Shown here piece after piece: positions 1-10,876 of a stretch of 64,000 bases of DNA; the stretch's first letter is position 1; every line of letters starts with the position of its first letter. The notes below the pieces were generated by a model. The model did not search any database. It was not told where the DNA came from and was given only the letters and a program-made list of their open reading frames with translations. Source of the DNA: Microbacterium sp. Clip185 (GTDB taxonomy: Bacteria > Actinomycetota > Actinomycetes > Actinomycetales > Microbacteriaceae); the NCBI RefSeq assembly GCF_028743715.1, contig NZ_CP117996.1, positions 1,426,001-1,490,000 of the forward strand. The letters are read 5' to 3'. The translations under genes were made by a program, and so were the position numbers.

Positions 1-570
1 AGCGTCGCGCCCCGCGAGGTCGCGGTGGAGGTCCATCAGCGGGAGGACGTGGCGGCCCCCTCACCCCGGCTCGTGCTCGTCCAGGCGTTGGCGAAGGGCG
101 ACCGCGACGAAATGGCGGTGCAGGCGGCCACGGAGCTCGGTGTCGCCGAGGTCGTGCCGTGGCAGGCCGCTCGCAGCGTCTCGCGCTGGGATGCCGCCAA
201 GGCGGTCAAGGGGCGTGCGCGCTGGGCCCAGATCGTCCGCGAAGCTGCGAAGCAGGCGCATCGCGCGTGGGTTCCGGAGGTGAGCGAGGTGCGCACGAGC
301 GCACAGGTCGCGCAGCGTGCCGCCGTCGTCCCGACGCTCGTCCTGGAGCCCGGCGCGTCCGAGTCCCTCAGCGCCAGGATGCAGGAGCTGCGGGACGCCC
401 CGGAGATCCTGCTCGTCGTGGGGCCCGAGGGAGGGATCGATGCTGCGGAGCTCGAGACCTTCGCCGCGGCGGGCGCGCATCCGGTGCGCCTCGGCGCAGG
501 AGTGCTGCGCACCTCCACCGCAGGACCGGCCGCACTCGCCGCCATCGAGGCGCTCCTGGGTCGGTGGTGA
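1..570 (+). CDS. rsmE: 16S rRNA m3U1498 methyltransferase RsmE (5' truncated by window edge)
   Basis: The open frame runs in from the left edge, so the N-terminal PUA-like part is missing and about 189 residues remain. The visible part is the SPOUT methyltransferase domain, with the SAM-binding knot motif GPEGG in a hydrophobic LLVV context and the C-terminal LGAGVLRTSTA segment that corresponds to the family's LGxRILRTETA. The enzyme methylates N3 of U1498 in 16S rRNA using SAM. The stop lies 23 bases before the HIT gene on the same strand, which fits the usual actinobacterial dnaJ-rsmE-HIT-phoH order. Identity is clear; only the start is outside the window. Confidence 0.92.
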   Translation, partial: SVAPREVAVEVHQREDVAAPSPRLVLVQALAKGDRDEMAVQAATELGVAEVVPWQAARSVSRWDAAKAVKGRARWAQIVREAAKQAHRAWVPEVSEVRTSAQVAQRAAVVPTLVLEPGASESLSARMQELRDAPEILLVVGPEGGIDAAELETFAAAGAHPVRLGAGVLRTSTAGPAALAAIEALLGRW

Positions 571-581
571 ACGCGCACGCA

Positions 582-587
582 TAGACT
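582..587 (+). promoter_or_regulatory. -10 box for a possible leaderless HIT transcript
   Basis: TAGACT fits the actinobacterial TANNNT -10 consensus and ends six bases before the ATG at 594. That spacing would start the transcript at the A of the start codon. A purine-rich GGAGGA also lies in those bases but is too close to the ATG to be a normal ribosome binding site. No convincing -35 was seen. Confidence 0.4.
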
Positions 588-593
588 GGAGGA

Positions 594-941
594 ATGAGCG
601 AGCCGTCCGTGTTCACCCGCATCCTGCAGGGCGAGATCCCCGCGGAGATCCTCCACGAGACCGACCGCGTCTTCGTCATCCGTGACATCGCGCCACAGGC
701 TCCGATCCACCTCCTGGTGATCCCGAAGACCGCGGAGTACCGCGATGTCGTCGCACTCGCGGCGGGCGAGCCCGATCTGCTGGCCGAGATGGTCGAGGTC
801 GCGGGCAGGGTTGCGGCGAAGCACGCGGACGGCGACTTCCGCCTCGTCTTCAACTCCGGCGCCGGTGCGGGTCAGACCGTCTTCCACGTGCACGCCCACG
901 TTCTCGCCGGCGACCTGTCGGAGGGGAGCGTCGGTGCCTGA
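594..941 (+). CDS. HIT (histidine triad) family protein
   Basis: 115-residue HIT-family nucleotide-binding protein, the normal length for a HINT-type member. The catalytic triad H98-V-H100-A-H102 is followed by VLAG, and an NSG loop lies before it. These proteins hydrolyse nucleoside phosphoramidates or adenylated compounds, but the physiological substrate in actinobacteria is not defined. It sits between rsmE and phoH and overlaps phoH by eight bases, so it is probably co-expressed with the RNA-maturation genes. A TANNNT box directly upstream suggests an extra internal promoter. Confidence 0.9.
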   Translation: MSEPSVFTRILQGEIPAEILHETDRVFVIRDIAPQAPIHLLVIPKTAEYRDVVALAAGEPDLLAEMVEVAGRVAAKHADGDFRLVFNSGAGAGQTVFHVHAHVLAGDLSEGSVGA

Positions 942-2004
942 GCAGTCTCAGCCCGAAGCCGTCGAGAAGCTCATGGCCGACGGCATCGCCATGGTGCAGT
1001 TGCTCGGGCCTCAGGACCGCCTCCTCCGCGTCGTCGAGCGCGAGCATCCGGATGTCGACGTGCACGTGCGCGGCAACGAGATCACTCTCTCCGGCTCTGC
1101 GGCCGACGTCGCTGCAGCCAAGGCGCTCGTGGAAGAGCTGTTGGTCATGACGCGGCGCGGACAGGACCTCGGCCCCGCCGACGTCGCCTCGTCGCGCCGC
1201 ATCCTCGACATGGACGGCGGGATGCGTCCGTCGGAGGTCATGGGCGAGGCGATCCTGTCGTCGCGGGGCAAGGTCATCCGACCGAAGACGCTGGGGCAGA
1301 AGGCCTACGTCGATGCGATCGAAGAGAACACGATCGTGTTCGGCATCGGTCCTGCCGGAACCGGCAAGACCTACCTGGCGATGGCCAAGGCCGTCCAGGC
1401 GCTGCAGCGCAAGGAGGTCAGTCGCATCATCCTCAGCCGGCCGGCGATCGAAGCGGGTGAGCGTCTCGGGTTCCTGCCCGGATCGCTCACCGACAAGATC
1501 GATCCGTACCTGCGACCGCTCTACGACGCGCTCAACGAGATGCTCGACCCCGAACTCGTGCCCAAGCTCATGGCCAGCGGCACCATCGAGGTGGCGCCGC
1601 TCGCCTACATGCGCGGACGCACGCTCAACGACTCCTTCGTCGTGCTCGACGAGGCGCAGAACACGACGCCCGAGCAGATGAAGATGTTCCTCACGCGCCT
1701 CGGGTTCGGCACGCGCATGGTCGTCACCGGCGACATCACGCAGATTGACCTGCCGCAGGGAGCCTCGGGTCTGCGTCTGGTGACGCGGGTGCTCAAGGAC
1801 ATCGACGACATCCACTTCTCGTACCTCACCAGCGACGACGTGGTGCGCCACACCCTCGTCGGCAAGATCGTCGACGCCTACACCGAGTTCGACGAGCGAC
1901 GTCTCGCATCCCGGCGCGAGCGGGATGAGGCCAGCGAGCTCGCCAATCGTGCCCAGAGGCGCGGCGGTGCGCGCGACCACCTTCCGAAGCGAGGACGCTC
2001 ATGA
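934..2004 (+). CDS. phoH: PhoH-like ATPase
   Basis: 356-residue PhoH family P-loop ATPase. Walker A is GPAGTGKT at about residues 139-146 and Walker B is VLDEAQN near 238-243, with an N-terminal KH-like region typical of PhoH/YbeZ. The GTG at 934 was chosen because it follows a strong GGAGGGGAG purine tract and gives the family N-terminus; the frame is open further upstream but only inside the HIT gene. PhoH/YbeZ proteins partner with YbeY in rRNA processing, and the stop overlaps the ybeY start in an ATGA junction, which supports that pairing. The exact RNA substrate is unknown. Confidence 0.93.
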   Translation: MPEQSQPEAVEKLMADGIAMVQLLGPQDRLLRVVEREHPDVDVHVRGNEITLSGSAADVAAAKALVEELLVMTRRGQDLGPADVASSRRILDMDGGMRPSEVMGEAILSSRGKVIRPKTLGQKAYVDAIEENTIVFGIGPAGTGKTYLAMAKAVQALQRKEVSRIILSRPAIEAGERLGFLPGSLTDKIDPYLRPLYDALNEMLDPELVPKLMASGTIEVAPLAYMRGRTLNDSFVVLDEAQNTTPEQMKMFLTRLGFGTRMVVTGDITQIDLPQGASGLRLVTRVLKDIDDIHFSYLTSDDVVRHTLVGKIVDAYTEFDERRLASRRERDEASELANRAQRRGGARDHLPKRGRS

Positions 2005-2477
2005 CGATCGAGATCACCAACGAATCGGGCATCGACGTCGACGAGACGGTGCTGCTGCGACTCATGGAGAGCAACTTCTCCGAGCTGCACATCAGCCCGG
2101 ACGCCGACGTCGCGATCCTCCTGGTCGATGAGGGTGCCATGGAGGCACTGCACGTGCAGTGGATGGACGAGCCGGGGCCGACCGACGTGCTGAGCTTTCC
2201 GATGGACGAACTGCGGCCCGGCTCCGAGGAGGCCCCGACGCCTCCCGGACTCCTGGGCGACATCGTCCTGTGCCCGCAGGTCGCGGAGACCCAGGCGCGT
2301 GAGGCGAAGCCGCCGCATCCGATGCAGGACGAGCTGATCATGCTCACCACCCACGGGCTGCTGCACCTGCTCGGCTTCGATCACGCCGAGCCCGATGACG
2401 CGGCTGAGATGTTCGGCCTGCAGCGCGATCTCATCGTCGCCTTCACCCTCGCGGAGCGGCGCAGGGCGCGGGGATGA
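2001..2477 (+). CDS. ybeY: Endoribonuclease YbeY
   Basis: 158-residue zinc-dependent endoribonuclease required for 16S rRNA 3'-end maturation and ribosome quality control. The metal-binding signature HGLLHLLGFDH places the three ligands at H118, H122 and H128. The start overlaps the phoH stop and the stop overlaps the next gene start, both as ATGA, so translational coupling is likely. Length and motif leave little doubt. Confidence 0.96.
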   Translation: MTIEITNESGIDVDETVLLRLMESNFSELHISPDADVAILLVDEGAMEALHVQWMDEPGPTDVLSFPMDELRPGSEEAPTPPGLLGDIVLCPQVAETQAREAKPPHPMQDELIMLTTHGLLHLLGFDHAEPDDAAEMFGLQRDLIVAFTLAERRRARG

Positions 2478-3784
2478 CCGCTGCTCTGCTGCTGACCGCG
2501 GCCGTTCTGCTCATCGCGTTCGGCGCTCTCATGGCCGCGATCGACGCGGCGTTCGGCGTGACCTCCCGCCAGGACCTCGTGGATCTCTCGGGATCCGGCC
2601 GCAACGCCGTGCCGCTCGGTCGCATCAGCGCCGACCCGGAGGCGCACGCCAACGCGGTGGCGTTCATCCGCGTGCTGGCGGAGACCGGTGCCGCGGTGCT
2701 CGTGACGGCGGCGTTCGATCAGCTGTTCGACAACGTCTGGTGGGCGATCCTGGCGGCTGTCGTGCTCATGACCGGACTGTCCTTCGTGGCCGTCGGCGTC
2801 AGCCCCCGCTCGGTGGGCCGTCGCCACGCCGAGGGCCTGCTGCGCGGGGCCGCGCCCGTCATCCGGGGTGTACGCATCCTGCTCGGTCCGCTCGCGCACG
2901 GTCTGGTCGCACTGAGCAGCCGGGTGACGCCCGGCGGCGCCCGCGGAGCCTCGTTCGACACCGAGGAGCAGCTGCTCAGCATGGTCGACGAAGCGGCCAT
3001 GCACGACCTCATCGAAGAGGACGACCGCGAACTCATCCACTCGGTGTTCGAGTTCACAGGCACCTACGTGCGTGCGGTCATGGTGCCGCGTACCGACCTC
3101 GTGACGCTCGCCGAGGACGACACGGCGCGCGACGCGCTGCGGATCTTCCTCGACACCGGCGTGTCCCGCATCCCCGTGCTCACCGCCGACGGCGAGGACG
3201 TCAGCGGCATCCTGTATCTCAAGGACCTTGTGCGCCGCGCGTTCCGCGATGAGCAGGACTGGGGTGCGCAGTCGGTGGCGCAGCTGGCCCGCGTCCCCGT
3301 CTTCGTCCCCGAGTCGATGCGCGTCGAGCCCTTGCTGCAGCAGATGCAGCGCGACGCGGTGCACGTGTGCATGGTCGTCGACGAGTACGGCGGCATCGCG
3401 GGTCTCGTGACCCTCGAGGACGTCATCGAGGAGCTCGTGGGAGAGATCGCCGACGAGTACGACGCCCCGGCGACAGAGGTCGTCGAGCTCGGTCCCGACC
3501 GCTATCGAGTGAGTGCCCGCCTCGGCCTGGACGCGGTCGGCGAGCTGTTCGGCCTCGAGCTCGACGACGACGAGGTCGACTCCGTCGGCGGGCTGCTGGG
3601 CAAGGTGCTGGGCCGGGTCCCGCAACCCGGCGCCAGTGTCACGTACGAGGGTCTCAACCTGACAGGCGGCGCTTCGCGCGGACGGGGGCGCGGTCTCGCG
3701 ACGGTCCTCGTGGAGCGCGCCCCGGAAACGCAGACGGATACCCGGACGGGTTCGATCCCCGTGCCGGTGAAGGGAGAACGATGA
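2474..3784 (+). CDS. Hemolysin/CorC family membrane protein (DUF21, CBS pair, CorC_HlyC domain)
   Basis: 436-residue membrane protein. An N-terminal DUF21 region with several hydrophobic helices (roughly residues 1-130) is followed by a tandem CBS pair (about 195-320, including a VVDEYGG segment) and a C-terminal CorC_HlyC transporter-associated domain (about 335-415). Family members are linked to Mg2+/Co2+ efflux or membrane ion homeostasis; 'hemolysin' is a historic label. It lies between ybeY and era with ATGA overlaps on both sides, a very common bacterial arrangement. The ion handled cannot be told from sequence. Confidence 0.88.
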   Translation: MTAALLLTAAVLLIAFGALMAAIDAAFGVTSRQDLVDLSGSGRNAVPLGRISADPEAHANAVAFIRVLAETGAAVLVTAAFDQLFDNVWWAILAAVVLMTGLSFVAVGVSPRSVGRRHAEGLLRGAAPVIRGVRILLGPLAHGLVALSSRVTPGGARGASFDTEEQLLSMVDEAAMHDLIEEDDRELIHSVFEFTGTYVRAVMVPRTDLVTLAEDDTARDALRIFLDTGVSRIPVLTADGEDVSGILYLKDLVRRAFRDEQDWGAQSVAQLARVPVFVPESMRVEPLLQQMQRDAVHVCMVVDEYGGIAGLVTLEDVIEELVGEIADEYDAPATEVVELGPDRYRVSARLGLDAVGELFGLELDDDEVDSVGGLLGKVLGRVPQPGASVTYEGLNLTGGASRGRGRGLATVLVERAPETQTDTRTGSIPVPVKGER

Positions 3785-4677
3785 CCGACGAGCACCGCAG
3801 CGGCTTCGTGACATTCGTGGGTCGCCCGAACGTCGGCAAATCGACGCTCACCAATGCGCTCGTGGGCGAGAAGATCGCCATCACGAGCGAGAAGCCCCAG
3901 ACGACGCGTCGCGCCATCCGCGGCATCGTGAACCGGCCGGCCGGTCAGTTGGTCGTCGTCGACACGCCCGGACTGCACCGACCCCGGACTCTGCTCGGAC
4001 AGCGCCTCAATGATCTGGTCGAGGACGTGCTCGGCGACGTCGACGTGATCGCCTTCTGCGCACCCGCGACCGAGAAGGTGGGTCCCGGAGACCGCCGCAT
4101 CGCTGAGTCGCTGAACGGCTACCCCCGCGCGCGCAAGGTCGCCGTGGTCACGAAGACGGATGCCGCATCCCGCGAGCAGATCACCGAGCGCCTCATCGAG
4201 GTCGACTCGCTCCGTGAGGACTGGGATGCGGTCATTCCGCTCTCGGCGCTGACGGGGGAGCAGCTGGGGGTGCTCTCCGACGAGCTGCTCGCCCTCATGC
4301 CCATCGGCCCCGCGCTGTACGACGCGGACGTGGTGACCGACGAGACCACCGAGGACCGCATCGCGGAGATCATCCGCGAGGCCGCGCTGGGCGATGCGCG
4401 CGAGGAGCTCCCGCACTCCATCGCGGTCGTCGTGCAGGACATCGCCGAGCGCGAGGACTCCGACCTGACCGACGTGTTCGCCGACATCGTCGTCGAGCGC
4501 GACAGCCAGAAGGCGATCATCATCGGACGCAAGGGTCAGCGGCTGCGCGACGTAGGCGCAGCCTCACGCGCCGGGATCGAGCAGCTCCTCGGGCGCCGGG
4601 TGTACCTGTCTCTTCACGTGCGCGTCGCCAAGGAGTGGCAGCGCGACCCGAAGCAGCTCGGGCGCCTGGGCTTCTGA
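3781..4677 (+). CDS. era: GTPase Era
   Basis: 298-residue GTPase that binds the 3' end of 16S rRNA during 30S assembly. G1 is GRPNVGKS at residues 14-21, G3 is DTPG from D61, and G4 is TKTD at 124-127, where many Era proteins have NKxD. A C-terminal KH domain carries IIGRKG near residue 250. The ATG at 3781 overlaps the previous stop, although the frame is open further upstream. Last gene of the rsmE-era operon, so ribosome-maturation factors YbeY, PhoH and Era are made together. Confidence 0.96.
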   Translation: MTDEHRSGFVTFVGRPNVGKSTLTNALVGEKIAITSEKPQTTRRAIRGIVNRPAGQLVVVDTPGLHRPRTLLGQRLNDLVEDVLGDVDVIAFCAPATEKVGPGDRRIAESLNGYPRARKVAVVTKTDAASREQITERLIEVDSLREDWDAVIPLSALTGEQLGVLSDELLALMPIGPALYDADVVTDETTEDRIAEIIREAALGDAREELPHSIAVVVQDIAEREDSDLTDVFADIVVERDSQKAIIIGRKGQRLRDVGAASRAGIEQLLGRRVYLSLHVRVAKEWQRDPKQLGRLGF

Positions 4678-6567
<1,890 letters not shown>

Positions 6568-6580
6568 TCCCGCATCCCTC

Positions 6581-6657
6581 CACCGCGAGACTGCATCTCC
6601 CGCACGAGATCACGGGTATTACCCGTGATCTCGTGACAGAAGTGCAGTCTCGCGGTG
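6581..6657. terminator. Long two-tier palindrome between convergent genes
   Basis: Outer arms 6581-6595 and 6643-6657 are a perfect 15-bp inverted repeat. Two 7-base unpaired segments separate them from inner arms 6603-6618 and 6620-6635, a perfect 16-bp palindrome with one central base. It lies between leuA (plus) and the TRIC gene (minus), where a bidirectional terminator is expected. It has no T-run and is much longer than a simple terminator, so it could also be a dispersed palindromic element. Confidence 0.65.
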
Positions 6658-6659
6658 CT

Positions 6660-7361
6660 TTATTCGGGCTCGGCGGCCGGGCGCACGATCGGGATCGCCG
6701 CGGTCTCGACGGCGACCTTGCGGCGGTACAGCATCCGCTGCTCCGGTAGGGACAGGTCGAAGATCACAGCCAGGATGCGGATGATGGTCGTCACCGCGAT
6801 CCCGACGATCGCTGCCGCGACGAGGTTCACGCCGAACGCGTCGAGCGTCGCGAGGACGACGCAGCCGGCGGCTGCGGCCACGGCGTAGAGCGACCCGACA
6901 TGCATGATGGCCACCGGCAGTCCCATGATCACGTCGCGCAGCACACCACCCCCGACGGCCGCGCAGACGCCCACGAAGACCGCGGGCACGACCGGGAGTC
7001 CCAGAGCGAGCGCCTTGCTCGTGCCGAAGGCGCCGAAGAGCCCGATGACGAACGCATCGAGCGAGACGATGACCCGATTGAGGCGCTGGAAGAGTCCGGC
7101 CAGCAGCATCCCGATGAGGGACGCGGCCATCGCCGTGAGCAGATACCAGTCGCTCTGGAGGGTGGCGGGGGCGACCCCCAGCAGCAGATCGCGGATCAGA
7201 CCGCCGCCCATGCCGAACAGGATGCCGATGATGGCGACGCCGAGCAGATCGAGGCGGCGCTGGCCGCGGAAGCCGGACGCGAAGAGCGCGCCCTGCACCC
7301 CTCCGAGGGCGACGGCGGTGAGATCGGCCCACAGGGGGATCACGAAGAGCGGCTCGGTCAC
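6660..7361 (-). CDS. Trimeric intracellular cation channel (TRIC/UPF0126) family protein
   Basis: 233-residue integral membrane protein with about seven hydrophobic helices. The internal duplication of the family is visible: GMGGGLIRD in the first half and VGGGVLRDV in the second, the conserved glycine-rich/RD signature. Bacterial homologues of animal TRIC channels conduct monovalent cations, and some relatives are reported as glycine transporters, so the substrate is open. It diverges from recO with only 35 bases between starts and converges on leuA across the long palindrome. Confidence 0.85.
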   Translation of the reverse strand: MTEPLFVIPLWADLTAVALGGVQGALFASGFRGQRRLDLLGVAIIGILFGMGGGLIRDLLLGVAPATLQSDWYLLTAMAASLIGMLLAGLFQRLNRVIVSLDAFVIGLFGAFGTSKALALGLPVVPAVFVGVCAAVGGGVLRDVIMGLPVAIMHVGSLYAVAAAAGCVVLATLDAFGVNLVAAAIVGIAVTTIIRILAVIFDLSLPEQRMLYRRKVAVETAAIPIVRPAAEPE

Positions 7362-7385
7362 GCATCCATTGTCTCTGCTGCGCGG

Positions 7386-7391
7386 GATAAT
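7386..7391 (+). promoter_or_regulatory. -10 box for leaderless recO
   Basis: GATAAT, a near-consensus -10, ends five bases before the GTG start at 7397. There is no room for a Shine-Dalgarno sequence, so recO is probably translated from a leaderless message. The 35-base divergent space also has to hold the start of TRIC transcription. Confidence 0.45.
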
Positions 7392-7396
7392 CGAGT

Positions 7397-8125
7397 GTGC
7401 CCACCTATCGCGACGAGGTCGTGGTCCTGCGCACCCACAAGCTGGGTGAGGCGGATCGGATCGTCACCATGCTCGGGCGCCGCACCGGCAAGATCCGCGC
7501 CGTCGCGAAAGGCGTGCGCCGCACGTCGTCGCGGCTGGGCGCGAGGCTCGAACCGTTCATGGTCGCCGACGTCCAGCTGTACGCAGGACGCTCGCTCGAC
7601 ATCGTCCAGCAAGCCGAGTCGCTGGGCACCTACGGTGCCGACATCGCCGGCGACTACGACAGCTACACCGCCGCGAGTGCGATGGCTGAGACGGCCGACC
7701 GGCTCGGCGACGCGGAGGCGTCCTCGTCGCACTACCTGCTTCTCGTGGGAGGCTTGCGAGCGCTCGCTCGCGCCGATCACGCACCGCGCAGCATCCTCGA
7801 TTCCTACCTCTTGCGTGCCCTCGCACTCTCGGGCTGGGCCCCCGGTCTCGACGAGTGCGCCCGCTGCGGCGCACCGGGGCCCCACAGCGCGTTCGTCGCG
7901 CAGGCCGGCGGGATGGTGTGTGCCTCCTGCGCCCCGGCAGGATCCGCGCGTGTCGACGTCGAGACCACGGGGCATCTCCGTGCGCTGCTGACCGGTGACT
8001 GGGGCAGCGTGGACGCCGCGAGCGAGCGCACGCACGCCTCGGCCTCCGGGCTCGTCGCCGCTTACGCGCAGTGGCATCTCGAGCGCGGCATCCGATCCCT
8101 GTCCCACGTGGAAAGAGCCCGATGA
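7397..8125 (+). CDS. recO: DNA repair protein RecO
   Basis: 242-residue RecO, the partner of RecR and RecF that loads RecA onto SSB-coated single-stranded DNA. The N-terminal OB-fold begins with [20 protein letters not shown], matching the family. A four-cysteine zinc site is present at C154-x2-C157 and C175-x2-C178. The start is GTG preceded by a -10-like GATAAT. The stop overlaps the uppS start as ATGA; recO-uppS pairs are common in actinobacteria. Confidence 0.95.
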   Translation: MPTYRDEVVVLRTHKLGEADRIVTMLGRRTGKIRAVAKGVRRTSSRLGARLEPFMVADVQLYAGRSLDIVQQAESLGTYGADIAGDYDSYTAASAMAETADRLGDAEASSSHYLLLVGGLRALARADHAPRSILDSYLLRALALSGWAPGLDECARCGAPGPHSAFVAQAGGMVCASCAPAGSARVDVETTGHLRALLTGDWGSVDAASERTHASASGLVAAYAQWHLERGIRSLSHVERAR

Positions 8126-8925
8126 GCCCGAAGCCCTACACGCACCGGGATGCGGTGCCGTACCGACCCGTCGACTGGACAGGGGAGTACCCGCCCGAGT
8201 ACCGGCGCGGCACGGTTCCGCGTCACGTGGCGATCGTGATGGACGGCAACGGGCGGTGGGCGAACGGCCGCGGGCTCACTCGGGTCGAGGGTCACAAAGC
8301 GGGGGAGGCGGCGCTGCTGGATGTGGTCGCCGGAGCCATCCAGGCCGGCGTCACCCACCTCTCGGTCTATGCGTTCTCGACGGAGAACTGGAGTCGCTCG
8401 CCCGACGAGGTGCGCTTCCTCATGGGCTTCAACCGCGATGTGCTGCACCGTCGACGCGACCAGCTCAACGAGTGGGGTGTGCGGGTGCGGTGGGCCGGAC
8501 GCAAGCCGCGGCTGTGGGGCTCGGTGATCAAGGAACTCCAGTACGCGGAGGAGCTCACGCGCGACAACACGGTGCTGACGCTCACGATGTGCGTCAACTA
8601 CGGCGGTCGGGTGGAGCTGGTCGATGCGATGCGATCGATCGCGGACGATGTCGCGGCGGGGCGGCTGCGGCCCTCCGCCGTCACGGAGAAGCTCGTTCAG
8701 CGTCGGCTCTACCAGCCGGACATGCCCGATGTGGACCTGTTCGTGCGCTCCAGCGGTGAGCAGCGCACCTCGAACTTCCTGCTGTGGGAATCCGCCTACG
8801 CCGAGTTCGTGTTCCTGGATACGCTCTGGCCCGACTTCGGCCGCCGCGATCTGTGGCGGGCGATCGACATGTACCTCGGCCGGGATCGCCGGTTCGGCGG
8901 CGCGGTCGACGCGCCGCGCGCGTGA
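8122..8925 (+). CDS. uppS: Isoprenyl (cis-prenyl) diphosphate synthase
   Basis: 267-residue Z-type prenyltransferase that elongates farnesyl diphosphate with isopentenyl diphosphate to the polyprenyl carrier for cell-wall synthesis. The signature MDGNGRW carries catalytic Asp41, with STENW, an NYGGR segment and [11 protein letters not shown] following in order. ATG at 8122 overlaps the recO stop and has GGAAAG upstream; the frame extends 17 codons further up, inside recO. Product chain length cannot be read from sequence; decaprenyl or undecaprenyl are both possible. Confidence 0.95.
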   Translation: MSPKPYTHRDAVPYRPVDWTGEYPPEYRRGTVPRHVAIVMDGNGRWANGRGLTRVEGHKAGEAALLDVVAGAIQAGVTHLSVYAFSTENWSRSPDEVRFLMGFNRDVLHRRRDQLNEWGVRVRWAGRKPRLWGSVIKELQYAEELTRDNTVLTLTMCVNYGGRVELVDAMRSIADDVAAGRLRPSAVTEKLVQRRLYQPDMPDVDLFVRSSGEQRTSNFLLWESAYAEFVFLDTLWPDFGRRDLWRAIDMYLGRDRRFGGAVDAPRA

Positions 8926-8932
8926 TGCGGTC

Positions 8933-10033
8933 TCAGCCGATACCGAGCTCGGCGTCCGTCTTCGGGTAGGAGCGCTGCAGCCAGGCGCCGAATCCCTTGC
9001 GGGCGAGACAGGCGGCATTGTCGGCGCAGGCGATCACCGGGTCCTCCTTCGCGTACACGCGGTACGTGTCGACCTTCCGGCTGAGGATGTCGCCGTCCAC
9101 GTTCACCGGCAGGTTCTGGGAGGGATAGCCGACGAAGTATCGGATCGCGTCGGTCGGGTAGCCGACGCTCTGCGCCGCGGCACGCACGATGGCGCCGGTC
9201 GCGCCGTGGTCCGGGTGGTCGCCCTGGGTCAGGGGAGAGTTCGCGGGCACATGGGTGAAGAGCCGGGTGGGAGCCCACGCCGAGATGGCCTCGGCCACGG
9301 TCTGCTGCAGCACCGCGGCCGTGAGCGGTGGTCCGCCGTCGATGGGGGCGAGCGCAGGAATCGCGCCGGACTCGAGCTGCGGGATGCTCCCGTGGCCGGT
9401 GGCGACGAACCCGCCCGCGTCGAGGCCGCCGTCGGGAAGCCGGAGGAACGCGACGCTCAGCTTCGGGTCGCCCTGCCGGCAGAAGATGGTGACGTGGGCT
9501 CCGGACAGCGTGGTCACGCTCTTCTCGTCCCAGAACGCCTGCGCGCCGCGCATGGTGTTGTAGGCACGCAGGATGCCCAGTTCGCGCGAACGCGAGTAGT
9601 TCGTCCCCTTGCCGGCGTCGCCGGCGGTCAGGTAGAGCGTGCGCACGCATTCGCCGTTGCTCACCGCCTCCTGCAGGGAGGGGTTCGCAAAGATCAGGTC
9701 GTCGTCCTGGTGCGCCCAGACCGACATCAGAGTCGTGGTGTCGCACGGCAGCGCGAGCGGAGAGGCCGGCGTCGGCGGGGGCGGAGGAGTGTCCGGTGTC
9801 TGCACCGGTGTGGGCAACGGTGTCGGGTCGGGTGACGCCGCCTCGGTCGGTGACGAGCTGGGCGTCTGCTCCGCCGCGAACGGAAAGGACGGCGGCAGTT
9901 GCGGCAGGACGACCGCGGCCGCGGTGGTCGCGCCCACTGCCAGAACGGCGATGAGCGAGCTCACCCAGATGATCGTGCGACGGCGGTGTCGGCGTGCGTG
10001 GCGCGCGTCACGCGCCACGGTTCGGGTCCCCAC
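8933..10033 (-). CDS. Secreted PIG-L/LmbE family deacetylase
   Basis: 366-residue zinc-dependent N-acetyl-sugar deacetylase homologue. An Arg/His-rich N-terminus precedes a membrane anchor or signal helix (about residues 21-43), followed by a Pro/Ser/Thr-rich linker (about 55-92). The catalytic domain has AHQDDD for the AHPDD zinc motif and a downstream HPDH. Members act on N-acetylglucosaminyl lipids, mycothiol precursors or antibiotics; the extracellular location here points to a cell-surface glycan. It ends seven bases from uppS, convergent. Substrate not assignable. Confidence 0.85.
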   Translation of the reverse strand: MGTRTVARDARHARRHRRRTIIWVSSLIAVLAVGATTAAAVVLPQLPPSFPFAAEQTPSSSPTEAASPDPTPLPTPVQTPDTPPPPPTPASPLALPCDTTTLMSVWAHQDDDLIFANPSLQEAVSNGECVRTLYLTAGDAGKGTNYSRSRELGILRAYNTMRGAQAFWDEKSVTTLSGAHVTIFCRQGDPKLSVAFLRLPDGGLDAGGFVATGHGSIPQLESGAIPALAPIDGGPPLTAAVLQQTVAEAISAWAPTRLFTHVPANSPLTQGDHPDHGATGAIVRAAAQSVGYPTDAIRYFVGYPSQNLPVNVDGDILSRKVDTYRVYAKEDPVIACADNAACLARKGFGAWLQRSYPKTDAELGIG

Positions 10034-10200
10034 GTGCTTTCCCCATGATGCTCAGGTGCCGGCATACCCCCACGGCAGCCCACAGAAGTCTCGCACAGCG
10101 TCCGGTGCTCGTGAGGTCATTCTTCACACCTTCTCAGTGTTGGTCGCGCCCGCGTGCGCGAGCTCGGAATAGTGCGGGCCGGCCGACCGTTGCTCCCGTC

Positions 10201-10875
10201 ATGACAGACCCGATTCGTATCGACGTGTGGAGTGACATCGCGTGCCCGTGGTGTTACATCGGAAAGCGCAATCTCGAGGCCGGACTGAAGGCCACCGCGG
10301 ATGACGAAGACGCCCCGCGGGTGGAGGTGACCTTCCACTCGTACGAGCTCTCACCCGACACGCCCGTCGATTTCCATGGGAACGAGGTCGACTTCCTCGC
10401 GGAGTACAAGGGGATGCCGCACGATCAGGTGCGCCAGATGCTCGACCGCGTCACGGGCGTCGCCGCGGAGGCGGGCCTGGACTACCACTTCGAGAAACTG
10501 CAGCACACGAACACGGTGCTTGCGCACCAGTTGCTGCACTTCGCCAAGGAGCAGGGTCTCCAGCGGGAGATGACTGAGCGTCTCATGTCGGCCTACTTCG
10601 TGGAGGGCCACCACGTGGGCCGCGTGGACGACCTCGTCGCGCTGGCCGCCGAGGTGGGGCTGGATGCGGAGGCCGCACGCGAGGCCCTCGAGAGCGACCG
10701 GTACCTCGAAGCCGTTGAGGCGGACAAGGCGCAGGCGACGGCGTACGGGATCAACGCCGTGCCGTTCTTCGTGATCGACGAGCGCTACGGCGTGAGCGGA
10801 GCACAGCCCCCTGAGGCATTCGCACAGATCGCACGCCAGGTGTGGGCGGAGCGACAGGGCGCCGAGACGGCCTGA
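10201..10875 (+). CDS. DsbA-family oxidoreductase (FrnE type)
   Basis: 224-residue thioredoxin-fold DsbA/FrnE protein. The redox motif is C15-P-W-C18 and the cis-proline loop is NAVPFFVI near residue 183. It has no signal peptide, so it acts in the cytoplasm, unlike periplasmic DsbA. Family members are dithiol oxidases/isomerases linked to oxidative stress. The ATG at 10201 starts the conserved IRIDVWSD segment; the frame is open upstream but not conserved in character. The ribosome site is weak. The neighbour on the opposite strand is a peroxidase, consistent with thiol stress. Confidence 0.88.
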   Translation: MTDPIRIDVWSDIACPWCYIGKRNLEAGLKATADDEDAPRVEVTFHSYELSPDTPVDFHGNEVDFLAEYKGMPHDQVRQMLDRVTGVAAEAGLDYHFEKLQHTNTVLAHQLLHFAKEQGLQREMTERLMSAYFVEGHHVGRVDDLVALAAEVGLDAEAAREALESDRYLEAVEADKAQATAYGINAVPFFVIDERYGVSGAQPPEAFAQIARQVWAERQGAETA

Positions 10876-10876
10876 A

